Assembly: GCA_963666705.2 (NCBI GenBank) | Contig: CAXXKO010000014.1 | Location: 62,001-126,000 of the forward strand | Reading direction: 5' to 3' | Source: G963666705 sp963666705 | GTDB taxonomy: Bacteria > Pseudomonadota > Alphaproteobacteria > CADEGL01 | Length of the DNA: 64,000 bases | In this document: positions 16,917 to 26,236 of the stretch, piece by piece | How the letters are laid out: the number at the start of each line of letters is the position of its first letter | Numbering within the stretch: position 1 is the stretch's first letter | Position numbers and translations under genes: made by a program | The notes under the pieces: model-generated | Database searches by the model: none | Told to the model about the DNA's origin: nothing | Seen by the model: only the letters and a program-made list of their open reading frames with translations

Positions 16917-18590
16917 ATGCGCGCTCACCGCCCCCTCGCCCGGCTCGCCTCGGCCGCCGCTGCCCTCTTCCTCACGGCCGGGGCGGCGCTCGCCGGCGAC
17001 CTGGTCCCCGAGCTGCCGGGGGGGCGCGGCTTCACCATCCTCGCCATCAACGACGTCTACCGCATCGGCGGCGTCGATGACGGTGCGCGGGGCGGCGTGC
17101 CGCGGGCGCGGGCCCTGCGCGCGGCCCTCGAGGCCGAGTACCCCGACCTCCTGATGCTGCACGGGGGCGACGCCATCTTCCCCTCGTTCCTGAGCCGCAC
17201 CTACGACGGCAAGCAGATGATCGCGGCCCTCAACATGCTGGACGGCAGCAGCGAGGGCTTCGATTCCCGCATGATCGCCGTCCTCGGCAACCACGAGTTC
17301 GACAAGAGCAAGCTCGACCAGGCCGACGTGCTCGCCGACCGTATCGCCCAGTCCCAGTTCCATTGGCTGGGGACCAACGTCCGCTTCGCCCGTGGCGCCG
17401 ACGGCCGGCCCGTGATCGACGATCCCAACCTGGTGGACCGCCGGATATTCGAGAGCGGCGGCATCAAGGTCGGCCTCTTCGGTGTCACCACCAACGTGAA
17501 AAAGCCCGAATATGTCGAGGGCTTCGACGACCCGGTCGCAACGGCGCAGCGGGCCACGGCGGCGCTGCGCCAGGCGGGGGCCGAGGTCGTGATCGCCCTC
17601 ACCCACAACCTGGTCTCGACCGATGCCGAAATCCTGCGCACGCTCGGCGACGAGGGCCCCGACCTGGTGATCGGCGGCCACGAGCACACGATCCAGCACA
17701 AGGTGGTGGACGGGCGCCCCATCCTGGTCTCGGACGCCGACGCGGTATCGGCCACGGTGGTGCGCGTCTCCGTGCCCGAGGGCGGCCGGGCCAAGGCCAC
17801 ATGGCATTTCGTGATGCTTGGGGGCGACCACCCGGCGCCCGACCCCGATACCCAGGCGCTGGTGGACGAATGGACCGCCCGCCACAACCACGATTTCTGC
17901 GCCCCCCTGGGCGAGCCCGACGACTGCCTCGCCGAGAAACTGACCGTGGCGCGCACCACCCTCGTCGCTGAGGAGACCCAGATCCGCCGGTTCGAGACCA
18001 ACCTGGGCGATTGGGTGATGGACCGGGCGCTCGGAATCCACGCCAAGGACGGCGCCCAGATCGCCTTCATGAACGCGGGCTCCCTCCGCCTCAACTACGA
18101 CATCGCCGCCGGCACCGAGGTCAACCGCCGCCAGGTCGAGGAGCTGTTCGCCTACCCGAGCCCCATGGCGCTCATCCGCATCGACGGGCGCACCCTGCAG
18201 CAGGTCGTGAACCGGGCCATCGAGAACTGGGCCGGCGGCGGCTGGTGGCTGCAGATTTCGGGCTTCGCCTACCGCCACGATCCCGAGGCCGGCACGGCGA
18301 CGAACCTCACCCTGCTGGCACCCGATGGGCCGAGGCCAATCCGCCCCGACGAAGAGCTGCTGGCCGTCGTCAACACCTACCTCATCGACCCCAAAGGTGG
18401 CCAGAACGGCTACACCATGCTGGGTGAGGGCATGCTGGTGGACCCGAACGGGGCCATGCCGGACTTGAAGCTCGTCACGATCGCGGCCCTGCGCGCCGCG
18501 GGTGCCGGCGGCATCGCGCCCGAGGTCGTGGGCCGCATCTGCACCACCGGGAAGCCCGGCCCCTGCCTCGCCGTCCCCGCCGCCAAGTGA
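16917..18590 (+). CDS. Secreted 5'-nucleotidase/UshA-like metallophosphatase
   Basis: 557 residues from ATG 16917, with GGAG 7 bp upstream; an in-frame ATG at 16905 is possible. A signal peptide (ARLASAAAALFLTAGAALAG) leads into a calcineurin-like phosphatase domain. Metal-site motifs are AINDVYRIGG (the usual DxH histidine is Tyr here), LHGGDAIFPS, VLGNHEFD, ALTHN and GGHEHT. A C-terminal 5'-nucleotidase domain (residues about 340-540) has FMNAGSLRLNYDI and FAYPSPMALIRIDG. It is expected in the periplasm, hydrolysing nucleotides or cyclic phosphodiesters to nucleosides. It starts 26 bp after the oxidase frame ends, so it may depend on that transcript. Confidence 0.85.
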   Translation: MRAHRPLARLASAAAALFLTAGAALAGDLVPELPGGRGFTILAINDVYRIGGVDDGARGGVPRARALRAALEAEYPDLLMLHGGDAIFPSFLSRTYDGKQMIAALNMLDGSSEGFDSRMIAVLGNHEFDKSKLDQADVLADRIAQSQFHWLGTNVRFARGADGRPVIDDPNLVDRRIFESGGIKVGLFGVTTNVKKPEYVEGFDDPVATAQRATAALRQAGAEVVIALTHNLVSTDAEILRTLGDEGPDLVIGGHEHTIQHKVVDGRPILVSDADAVSATVVRVSVPEGGRAKATWHFVMLGGDHPAPDPDTQALVDEWTARHNHDFCAPLGEPDDCLAEKLTVARTTLVAEETQIRRFETNLGDWVMDRALGIHAKDGAQIAFMNAGSLRLNYDIAAGTEVNRRQVEELFAYPSPMALIRIDGRTLQQVVNRAIENWAGGGWWLQISGFAYRHDPEAGTATNLTLLAPDGPRPIRPDEELLAVVNTYLIDPKGGQNGYTMLGEGMLVDPNGAMPDLKLVTIAALRAAGAGGIAPEVVGRICTTGKPGPCLAVPAAK

Positions 18591-18600
18591 CGCGTCGGCC

Positions 18601-19065
18601 TTACGAAATTCCGCTTCGCAATTCCGCCATATGGCGCTCCATGTTCTCCTCTTCGAGGATTTCCATGGAGAGCCCGCCGAAGGCCTTGGGCAGCCAGATC
18701 GCCTGCACGCCAACCGGCGTATCGAGATCGTCCTCGCCGATGGGGTTGCCGTTCTCGTCCTCGGGCCGGGCGCCCGCGGCGACCAGCTCCCGATGGCACG
18801 CCTTGATATCCTTGGTCGTGAAGCAATAGCGGTAGATGATTCCCTCGCCCTTCTCGTCCATCAGGTCCTTGAGGTTCCCCGAATAGGGCTGGACGAAGAA
18901 GATGCGCTCCTCGCCGTCGAACATGACGATAAATTCGACGTGGAAATCCCCGCGCTTCCAGACCTGCCGGGCCGATGGCCTATAGCCCAGAACCTTCTCG
19001 TGATAGCGCACGGCCTCGTCGAGATCGGCGACGATGATATCCACGTGGCTGAATTTAAGATCCAT
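18601..19065 (-). CDS. VOC-family (glyoxalase/dioxygenase-like) protein
   Basis: A 154-residue protein with two vicinal-oxygen-chelate half-modules: FSHVDIIVADLDEAVRYHEK (metal-ligand His at the start of the first module) and FHVEFIVMF, then IYRYCFTTKDIKACHREL and QAIWLPKAFGGLSMEILE with the terminal Glu ligand. The superfamily includes glyoxalase I, extradiol dioxygenases and epimerases, and the reaction cannot be assigned. It is 28 bp downstream of the GSA-like aminotransferase on the same strand, so a shared operon is likely. Confidence 0.78.
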   Translation of the reverse strand: MDLKFSHVDIIVADLDEAVRYHEKVLGYRPSARQVWKRGDFHVEFIVMFDGEERIFFVQPYSGNLKDLMDEKGEGIIYRYCFTTKDIKACHRELVAAGARPEDENGNPIGEDDLDTPVGVQAIWLPKAFGGLSMEILEEENMERHMAELRSGIS

Positions 19066-19093
19066 GACGCTTGCTCCCCCAATGGGCGGCCGC

Positions 19094-20431
19094 TCAGGCG
19101 GACGCGCGCTTCCCGGCGCCGAGCTCCCTCACCGCCCAGCGCATGGCATCCGTGAGCTCCCCGATGTGGGAATCGTCGTGGATCAGGCCAAGGTAGGTCT
19201 TGCTGAAGGACTTGTAGATGCCGGCCTCGTACATCTTGCGGTGAAGGGCGTCGGAGAAGGCGAGGTCCGACGCCCGCACGGCCCGGTGGTCGTGCACGGG
19301 TTGATCGGTGAAGTAGGGCTGCAGCACCGGTCCGGCACCGCACACCTGAACCGGAATGCCCGCGTCGACGAAAACCCTCTCGACCTTCTCCCGGGCGAGC
19401 TCGCCGAGCGCCGCCAAGTGGTCCACACCGCTCTCCTCGACGAGCACGTCGAGCATGACATGCGCGCAGGCCACTGCCAGGGCGTAGCCGTTGTAGGTGC
19501 CGCAATGAAAGCTGAACTGGTCCTCGGGGGAGCCCATCTCCAGATGCTCCATGAGCCCGCGCCGGCCGAGCAGGGCCGAGAATGGCAGGCCGCCGGTGAG
19601 CGCCTTGCCGAAGGTGGCGAGGTCGGGCACGACGCCGTAATGCTCCTGCGCGCCGCCTGGGGCGAGGCGGAACCCCGTCACGATCTCATCGAAGACGAGC
19701 ACGGTTCCGGTGCGGTCGCATACCTCGCGCAGGGCCTCGAGGAATCCCGGTTGGGGCGGGATCGCCCGCTGCACGGGCTCGCAGATCACGGCGGCGAAAC
19801 GCTCGGGCTCCGCCGATAGGGCGTCGCGGACCGCCCGGGCGTCGTTGAAGGTCAGCACCACGATTTGCTCACCCACGCCCGCCTGTATGCCGGCGCTCTC
19901 GCGATAGGGCTCGGGCGACCGGGTCGGCGAGAACTCGTAGGACCAGGCGGCAAGGTCGTGGTGCCCGTGGTAGGCGCCGTCGAACTTGATGATCCCCTGC
20001 CGGCCCGTGACCGCGCGCGCGAGGCGCAGGGCGTGGAAGGTCGCCTCGCTGCCGCTCGAGGTGAAGCGCGCCATCTCGGCGCAGGGCACGTAGCGGACGA
20101 AACGCTCCACGAGCTCGACCGCGCGGCGGGTGAGCCCCATGTGGTGGGTGCCCCGGCCCGCCTGCTCGACGATGGCCGATATCAGCCGCGGGTTGCCGTG
20201 GCCGAGCAGGAGCGGCCCGCCGCCCAGCAGGAAGTCGAGGAAGCGGCGGCCGTCCACGTCATGGACGTAGGCGCCCTCGCCGCGCTCGATGATGAATTCC
20301 AGACCCTCGGGCGGCACGATGGCGCAGGTGGTCCCGCCGGGGATGAGGCTCTGGCTCCGTTCGACCAGCGCGCGCTGATCCGGCGAGCGTGGGGCGAGCG
20401 GGACGACGTCGTTGGCTCTATCGATCGACAT
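19094..20431 (-). CDS. Class III aminotransferase, glutamate-1-semialdehyde aminomutase-like
   Basis: 445 residues, full length for the family. It has SQSLIPGGTTCAIV at the N-terminus, FTSSGSEATFHALRLARA (PLP phosphate contact), KFDGAYHGHHD, VFDEIVTGFR (Asp to the pyridine N) and TFGKALTGGLPFSALLG with the Schiff-base Lys. HemL-type enzymes move an amino group within glutamate-1-semialdehyde. The catabolic neighbours (class V aminotransferase, D-aminoacylase, racemase) argue for an amino acid or beta-amino acid transaminase rather than haem synthesis, so I give no symbol. It precedes the VOC gene. Confidence 0.85.
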   Translation of the reverse strand: MSIDRANDVVPLAPRSPDQRALVERSQSLIPGGTTCAIVPPEGLEFIIERGEGAYVHDVDGRRFLDFLLGGGPLLLGHGNPRLISAIVEQAGRGTHHMGLTRRAVELVERFVRYVPCAEMARFTSSGSEATFHALRLARAVTGRQGIIKFDGAYHGHHDLAAWSYEFSPTRSPEPYRESAGIQAGVGEQIVVLTFNDARAVRDALSAEPERFAAVICEPVQRAIPPQPGFLEALREVCDRTGTVLVFDEIVTGFRLAPGGAQEHYGVVPDLATFGKALTGGLPFSALLGRRGLMEHLEMGSPEDQFSFHCGTYNGYALAVACAHVMLDVLVEESGVDHLAALGELAREKVERVFVDAGIPVQVCGAGPVLQPYFTDQPVHDHRAVRASDLAFSDALHRKMYEAGIYKSFSKTYLGLIHDDSHIGELTDAMRWAVRELGAGKRASA

Positions 20432-20458
20432 TGGGCACCTCAGTCTCCTGTCATCGGC

Positions 20459-21598
20459 TCAGGCCCGCGCCGCGCGCTCGAGCGCGCGCGGGATCGCATC
20501 GAGGGTGGCGCAAAGGCTCCGGTCCTCGAGCTGGGGAGGGCTCATGAGCCCGACCCGGAACGAGCAGCCGGCGAATGCCCCCAGGTTGCCCAGCACGTAG
20601 ATGCCGAACTCGTCCGCGAGCGCGCGCCTGAAGCGCTCGAGGTCCGCGCCGCGCGGCAGGCGCACGGCCATGACCGTGTCGCTGAGCGCGCCGTCGAGGT
20701 TGTGCCCCGCACCCGGCCCCTCCTCCGCCAGCATCGCGAGGCCCGTCTCGCGCACGCCGGCGCGAAACCGCGCGCCCGCCCGGCGGTGGCGCTCGAACCA
20801 GGCCTCGCGGCCGATTTCCTCGAGCTCCGAGAGGGCCGCATGGAGGGCGCGGAACAGGCCGGTGGGCTGGGTGAATGGCGGCACATCGGCGCGCGCGACG
20901 GTATTCGCGTGGAGCGCCCGGAAATCGAAGTAGCTCCCGGCCCGCGACACCTCGGCCGCGCGCGCCCAGGCCCGCTCGCTCACGCTCACCACCGCGAGCC
21001 CGGGGACCGAGCACAGGCATTTGTGCGACCCCGTGATGCCGACATCGATACCCCAGGCGTCGGTTTCCAGCGGCATCGCACCCGCCGAGCACGCCGTATC
21101 CACGTAGTAGAGGGCGCCGTGGCCCGCGACCAGCGCGCCGATCTCTTCCACCGGGTTGGCGACGCCGGTATTGGTCTCGACGTGCACGATGGTGACCAGC
21201 TCGCTCTCCGGATGGGCGCGAAGCGCCCGCGCTACGGCATCGCCGCTGACCGGCGCGAGCGCATGGCCGCGGACCCAGTCGACCTTGGCGCCCCACCGCT
21301 CGGCATAGGCCCCGATGAGGTCGCCCCAGTAGCCGTTGCTGATGGCGAGCACCCGGGTGCCCGGCGCCACCAGATTGGCGAGCGCCATGTCGAGCCCCGC
21401 GCGGATCGAGCCGTGGAACGCGAGCACCCGGCCGGCGGTCGAAAGCAGGCGCGCGAGCAAGTCCAGCGTCTCGTCATGGAGAGCCCAGAAACCCGCGTGA
21501 TGCGGCGTGAGGAAGGGATCGAGCTGCGCCCGCAGCACCGCCTCGGAGACCTCGACGGGGCCGGTCGTCATGTTCAGCGGTTGCGCGCGCGAAATCAT
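20459..21598 (-). CDS. Class V aminotransferase (serine/alanine-glyoxylate type)
   Basis: 379 residues from ATG 21598 (MISRAQPLNMTTGPVEVS); upstream codons in frame do not look coding. Family landmarks are TTGPVEVSEAVL, HHAGFWALHDE, AFHGSIRAGLDMAL, HVETNTGVANP, YYVDTACSAGAMPL and the PLP lysine motif GITGSHKCLCSVPGLA. Such enzymes transfer amino groups between serine or alanine and glyoxylate/pyruvate, or cleave 2-aminoethylphosphonate or ureidoglycine derivatives. It is 27 bp upstream of the GSA-like aminotransferase, same strand. An ISNCY-like element begins 106 bp before its start codon, so its promoter may be altered. Confidence 0.85.
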   Translation of the reverse strand: MISRAQPLNMTTGPVEVSEAVLRAQLDPFLTPHHAGFWALHDETLDLLARLLSTAGRVLAFHGSIRAGLDMALANLVAPGTRVLAISNGYWGDLIGAYAERWGAKVDWVRGHALAPVSGDAVARALRAHPESELVTIVHVETNTGVANPVEEIGALVAGHGALYYVDTACSAGAMPLETDAWGIDVGITGSHKCLCSVPGLAVVSVSERAWARAAEVSRAGSYFDFRALHANTVARADVPPFTQPTGLFRALHAALSELEEIGREAWFERHRRAGARFRAGVRETGLAMLAEEGPGAGHNLDGALSDTVMAVRLPRGADLERFRRALADEFGIYVLGNLGAFAGCSFRVGLMSPPQLEDRSLCATLDAIPRALERAARA

Positions 21599-21704
21599 TG
21601 CGAACGGCCCTTGATGGAGCGGGAAAGATCGACGCCCCCGCAGCCTATATCGACCGGTATAATAGACAGCTGGCTCTCGATCCCACAACCGGAGGCACGG
21701 CCAT

Positions 21705-23114
21705 TGTAGATAGCACACGATCTGTCCGTTCTATGTAGCACACGATCTGTCCGGTTTATTGAGCCTCCTGTTTGAAGGGGGTGGGATGAGACGGACAGAT
21801 GTTTTGCAAGGTGTGCGCATGATGAGGTTTCGGGATGTTTTCGGTCGTTGTGAGGCGGGATCGTTGAGCCAGTTGGAGGCGGCGGAGGTGCTTGGGGTCG
21901 GCGAGCGCACGTTTCGGCGCTGGTGCCGTCGTTTCGAGTGTGAGGGCGATGCGGGGCTTCTGGACCGGCGTCTGGGCAAGCCGTCGCCCAAGCGGGTGCC
22001 GGTGGACGAGGCGATGCGGGTCGAAGCTCTTTACCGCGAGCGCTACGCGGGTTTCACGGTCAAGCACTTCCACGAGCACCTGGTGAAGGACCACGGCTTC
22101 CGCTGGGGTTACACCTGGACCAAGACGTTTCTCCACGGCCGCGGCCTGGCGGCGCCGGCGCCCAGGCGCGGGGCGCACCGGCGCAAGCGGCCGCGGCGGC
22201 CGCTCGTGGGCATGATGCTGCATCAGGACGGCTCGACGCACCGCTGGCTGCCGGGCCGCGACGAAGAGCAGGATATGATCGTCTCTCTGGACGATGCGAG
22301 CGGGGCGATCTACTCGGGCTTCCTGGTCGCCGAGGAGGGCACCATGTCGAGCTTCCAGGGGCTGGGCGAGGTGTTCGGCCGGCACGGGCTGCCGTGCGCG
22401 CTCTACACCGACCGCGCGAGCCACTACTTCCACACCCCCCAGGCGGGTGGCAAGGTGGACCGCGACAAGCCCTCCCAGCTCGGACGGGCCTTGGCCCAGC
22501 TCGGCATCGAGCACATCGCGGCCTATTCGCCGGAGGCGCGCGGGCGCTCCGAGCGCGCCTTCCGCACCTTGCAGGACCGGCTCCCCAAGGAGTTGGCATT
22601 GGCCGGCGTCTCGACGATCGAAGGGGCCAACCGCTTCCTCGCCGAGACCTTCATTCCCGACTACAATGCGCGCTTCGCGATCGCTCCCGAAGAGCCGGGC
22701 TCGGCCTTCGTCGCCGTGCCGGCGGAACAGTGGCGCGACGTGCTGTGCGTCCAGGAGACGCGCACCGTCGGCAACGACAACACCGTACGCTTCCACGGCA
22801 TCGTCCTGCAGATCCCGCCGTCATCGCTGAGGCCGCACTACGTCAAGGCCAAGGTCCGCGTCCACCACTATCCGGACGCCACCTACGCCATATTCCACGG
22901 GCCGCGCCCGATCGCCCGCTACCGAGGCGATGGCGCGCTTCTGGAAGGAGACACCATGAAGAGGGCCGCGTGATGCCGCTCGACGCGACCCGCCCGTGGA
23001 TAAGTGGACAGCTCGGCTACGCCGACCTGACCACTTCCCCACAGGCGCCACAACATCAACAGAGCGGTCAATCGATGTGCTACATAAACCGGCCAACTTA
23101 ATTCGCTATCTACA
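21705..23114 (+). mobile_element. ISNCY/IS1202-like insertion sequence, copy 1
   Basis: 1410 bp, bounded by TGTAGATAGC and its complement, with a 16-bp target duplication CCGGAGGCACGGCCAT (21689-21704 and 23115-23130). The left end carries two tandem copies of a TAGCACACGATCTGTCCG motif, probably transposase sites. The right end has GTGGATAAGTGG and CCACTTCCCCAC arms. It is inserted exactly over the ribosome-binding site and start codon of the deacylase gene; the duplication leaves that gene intact. Confidence 0.92.
21786..22973 (+). CDS. ISNCY-like transposase, copy 1
   Basis: 395 residues from ATG 21786 behind GAAGGGGGTGGG; the frame is also open from 21759. The N-terminal helix-turn-helix is LSQLEAAEVLGVGERTFRRW. 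A DDE integrase core follows with HQDGSTHRWL and MIVSLDDASG (first Asp region), LYTDRASHYF (second Asp) and EARGRSERAFRTLQDRL (Glu). NTVRFHGIVLQIP is the C-terminal beta-barrel segment typical of ISNCY/IS1202-group transposases. Copies 2 and 3 appear identical, so movement was recent. Confidence 0.88.
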   Translation: MRRTDVLQGVRMMRFRDVFGRCEAGSLSQLEAAEVLGVGERTFRRWCRRFECEGDAGLLDRRLGKPSPKRVPVDEAMRVEALYRERYAGFTVKHFHEHLVKDHGFRWGYTWTKTFLHGRGLAAPAPRRGAHRRKRPRRPLVGMMLHQDGSTHRWLPGRDEEQDMIVSLDDASGAIYSGFLVAEEGTMSSFQGLGEVFGRHGLPCALYTDRASHYFHTPQAGGKVDRDKPSQLGRALAQLGIEHIAAYSPEARGRSERAFRTLQDRLPKELALAGVSTIEGANRFLAETFIPDYNARFAIAPEEPGSAFVAVPAEQWRDVLCVQETRTVGNDNTVRFHGIVLQIPPSSLRPHYVKAKVRVHHYPDATYAIFHGPRPIARYRGDGALLEGDTMKRAA

Positions 23115-23128
23115 CCGGAGGCACGGCC

Positions 23129-24763
23129 ATGACCACATCCGCCACACCGGAGGCGGCCACCCACGAGCTCGTCATCCGAGGCGGGACGATCGTCGACGGC
23201 GGCGGTGAAGCGGCGCGCCAGGGCGACGTCGCCATCGAGGGCGAGCGCATCGCCGCCATCGGCGCGCCGAACACGTTGCGGGGCCGGCGCATTCTCGACG
23301 CGGCCGGGCGCATCGTCGCCCCCGGATTCTTCGACATCCACTCCCACGCGGACTACACCCTGCTCGTGGACGGCCGCGCCCATAGCTGCGTATGCCAGGG
23401 CATCACCAGTGTCGTGACGGGCAATTGCGGGCATGGCGTGGCCCCGGTGACGCCGCTCTCGCGCGATCTCGTGTGCATGAACATCCCCGGCTGGTCGACA
23501 GATTGGGAGGTGCCGGTCACGTGGGATTCGTTCGGCTCCTATCTCGAGGTGTTTCGCAATCGAGGCTCGGGCGTGAACGTGTTCCCACTGGTGGCGCACG
23601 GTGCCCTGCGCCTCGCCGTGGCGGGCTTCGAGGATCGCGCGATGAAGAAGGGAGAGCTCGACGCGATGCGGTCGATGATCGAGGAAGCGATGGCGGCCGG
23701 CGCGATCGGCTTTTCCTCCGGCCTCGAATACGCGCCCGGCATCTCCGCCGGCCGCGACGAGCTCGCCCGGGTGTGCGAGCCGGCGGGCGCCTATGGCGGC
23801 ATTTACGCGACCCATTGCCGAAACCGCGCCGAGGGCATGATCGATTCGGCGGAGGAGGCGGTGCATATCGCCGAGCATTCGGGCACGCGCCTGCAGATGT
23901 CCCATTTCATCCGCCGGCCCTGGGCGCCGGAGGGCCTGGAGAAGCGGGCCATGGCGGTGTTGGAGGACGCGCGCGGGCGCGGGGTGACGACCTACTGCGA
24001 CGTATTCCCCTTCGACTACGGGCCCACCCCGCTCGGCTATCTCCTGCCGCTCTGGGCGCGCGCGGGCGGCCGCGCCGAGATCGCCGATCGCCTGGGAAGC
24101 GCCGCGGTGCGCCGGCGCGTCCTGGGCGCGCTCGGGGCGAACTTCAAGGCGGCGCTCGAAGGCGACATCGCCGAGACCATGTATGTGAGCCACGACGGCC
24201 ACGACGGCGCCATGGTCGGCCGCACCCTGGGCGAGATCTCAAAGGACCGTGGCGAGGATGTCGCCGAAACCGCCATCTGGCTGCTCGCGCGCGCGGGCGA
24301 GAACTTCTACACCGTGACCATCGTCGAGCGCTGGGTCGAGTGGGACGACCTCACCGCCGCCCTCGGCGACCCCAATTTCTTCATCATGGGCGACGGCGCC
24401 TCGGGCGGGCTCGACGGCGCCCTCGCGCGCTACACCTTCACGCTCTCGGACTGGGGCTACGCACCGGCCTATCTCGGCCGCTTCGTCCGCGACATGGGTG
24501 TGACCAGCCTCGAATCGGCGATCGCCAGGATGACCGCCGGCCCCGCCGCCCAGGTCGGGATCGAGGGCCGCGGCCGGATCGCCGAGGGCTTTTTCGCCGA
24601 CCTGGTGGTGTTCGACCTCGATACCATCGGCGCCGATATCGAGCCGGGGCACCTCAAATCCGTTCCCACCGGCATCGATCACGTGCTCGTCAACGGCACC
24701 TTCGTGGTCCGCGACGGGCGGCCGACGGACGCGCGCCCGGGTAGCATCGGCGCCGACAGGTGA
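23129..24763 (+). CDS. N-acyl-D-amino-acid deacylase (amidohydrolase superfamily)
   Basis: 544 residues. The metal motif is DIHSHADYTLL. A Cys-containing block GNCGHGVAPV, then IYATHCRNRAEG, LQMSHFIRRPW and SHDGHDGAMVGR supply further metal or substrate His and Asp residues. GRGRIAEGFFADLVVFD and VNGTFVVRDGRPT are the end strands common to D-aminoacylases. It hydrolyses N-acyl-D-amino acids to D-amino acid and fatty or acetic acid, Zn-dependent. Its GGAG and ATG (23117-23131) lie in the downstream target duplication of the ISNCY-like element, so the reading frame and RBS survive but the native upstream promoter is 1.4 kb away. Confidence 0.87.
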   Translation: MTTSATPEAATHELVIRGGTIVDGGGEAARQGDVAIEGERIAAIGAPNTLRGRRILDAAGRIVAPGFFDIHSHADYTLLVDGRAHSCVCQGITSVVTGNCGHGVAPVTPLSRDLVCMNIPGWSTDWEVPVTWDSFGSYLEVFRNRGSGVNVFPLVAHGALRLAVAGFEDRAMKKGELDAMRSMIEEAMAAGAIGFSSGLEYAPGISAGRDELARVCEPAGAYGGIYATHCRNRAEGMIDSAEEAVHIAEHSGTRLQMSHFIRRPWAPEGLEKRAMAVLEDARGRGVTTYCDVFPFDYGPTPLGYLLPLWARAGGRAEIADRLGSAAVRRRVLGALGANFKAALEGDIAETMYVSHDGHDGAMVGRTLGEISKDRGEDVAETAIWLLARAGENFYTVTIVERWVEWDDLTAALGDPNFFIMGDGASGGLDGALARYTFTLSDWGYAPAYLGRFVRDMGVTSLESAIARMTAGPAAQVGIEGRGRIAEGFFADLVVFDLDTIGADIEPGHLKSVPTGIDHVLVNGTFVVRDGRPTDARPGSIGADR

Positions 24764-24833
24764 CCCGGGGGGGCGCCCGAGCTCCATATTCAGCGGCGAT
24801 TCCCCACCGTCTCCCCCGCGCCGTCCCAGCCCG

Positions 24834-26069
24834 TCAGTGCCAGATCGCCGCGCGCCAGCGGTAGGCGACGAGCGCGATGAAGACGGCGCCGACGGCGACG
24901 CCGATCCAGACCGTGGCGGCGAAGCCGAAACGCTCGATCGCCTGGCCCGAGCTCAGGAGCCCGATGGGCAGGCCGTAGACCGCGAGCATGCGCACCCCCA
25001 TGACACGGGCCCGGAACCGGTCCGAGGCCGCGCGCAGCAGGGCGCTCGCCATCGAGATCATGGCCATGCTCTGGGCGACGCCCATGAGGACCAGGGTCAC
25101 GAAGCCGCCGGCCATGGTCTCGGTCCGGGCGAAGACGGCGAGCAGCGCGTACCAGATCAGGATGTTGACCAGCATCCACCGGGTCGAGTGCCGCCGCCCG
25201 CCCGTGAGCACCATCGCTATCGAGCCGATGAGGGCGCCGCCCGCGATCCCGGCCACCAGGTGGCCGAGCCCAGTCTCGTCGATGCCGTAGATGTCCTTCG
25301 CCACATAGGGCAGGAGGCCCATGGAGAATGGATAGGCCGTCAGGTTGACGAGGAAGGCGAGCCAGATGAGGGCGAGCACCTTGGGCGTGTTCCACACGTA
25401 GGCGAGGCCCTCGCCGAGCTCGCGCCAGCGCGATTGCCGCGGCGCCGCGTCAGCTCTGCCCCCGGTATGCCCCACGTAGCCTGTCGCGACGCCGAGGGTC
25501 AGGGCGAAGCTCATGGCGTAGAAGGCGACGACGAAGACATAGGCCACCCCGATGCCGAGGGTGGCGAACAGCCCGGCGCCGGCTAGGGCGCCGGCGATGC
25601 GCGCCGTGTCCTGAGTCGTTCGCGAGAAGCCCATGGCGCTCACCAGGCGGCTCCCGGGCATGGTGTCGCCGATGAGCACGTAACGCAGGACCAGGTCCGA
25701 GGGGCGCACCAGGCCGGCGAGGAACGCCACCGCGAATACATGGGCGGGCTCGAGCGCGCCCGAGAGGCCGAGAGTCATCAGGACGGTGGCGAGGCACGCG
25801 TAGGCCGCGCGCATGGAGCACAGCACCACGCGCCGCCCGACCCTGTCGCCGAGGACGCCGAACATGGGCGAGACGAGGGTGCCGAGGAACTGGAGCGAGG
25901 CGAAGACGGTCAGCAGGAGCACCGATTCCGTCTCGACCAGCACGTACCAGCCCAGGATCAGCGTCTCCATCTCGAACGCCCAGGACGTGAGGAGGTCGGC
26001 CGGCCATTGGAACCGGAAGCTCCGCGCCTGGAACGGCGCAAAAAAGGACGCATCGGCCAGTCTGCTCAC
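24834..26069 (-). CDS. MFS transporter (enterobactin-exporter-like fold)
   Basis: 411 residues with about 12 hydrophobic segments. GVLGDRVGRRVVLCSMR is the MFS signature between TM2 and TM3. Further segments such as VFAVAFLAGLVRPSDLVLRY and MAMISMASALLRAASDRFRARVMG resemble the MFS_3 group (EntS-like exporters). The substrate is unknown; the position between an acyl-amino-acid deacylase and a racemase suggests transport of amino acid derivatives. It is divergent from the racemase gene at 26237. Confidence 0.82.
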   Translation of the reverse strand: MSRLADASFFAPFQARSFRFQWPADLLTSWAFEMETLILGWYVLVETESVLLLTVFASLQFLGTLVSPMFGVLGDRVGRRVVLCSMRAAYACLATVLMTLGLSGALEPAHVFAVAFLAGLVRPSDLVLRYVLIGDTMPGSRLVSAMGFSRTTQDTARIAGALAGAGLFATLGIGVAYVFVVAFYAMSFALTLGVATGYVGHTGGRADAAPRQSRWRELGEGLAYVWNTPKVLALIWLAFLVNLTAYPFSMGLLPYVAKDIYGIDETGLGHLVAGIAGGALIGSIAMVLTGGRRHSTRWMLVNILIWYALLAVFARTETMAGGFVTLVLMGVAQSMAMISMASALLRAASDRFRARVMGVRMLAVYGLPIGLLSSGQAIERFGFAATVWIGVAVGAVFIALVAYRWRAAIWH

Positions 26070-26236
26070 ACGGCGCTCCCTCGCGGCCTTGCCCGGCGAT
26101 GGCCCGGATCATAGACCGCGAAGCCCGATTCCCATGCATCGCTCGCGCCCGGCCGGCCGCCGCCACATTGCCGCGCGCGAAGAGCGGAGATCGTGCTATG
26201 CTAGCCCGCGACCGCCCCCACCCAAGGAGTAAGCGC

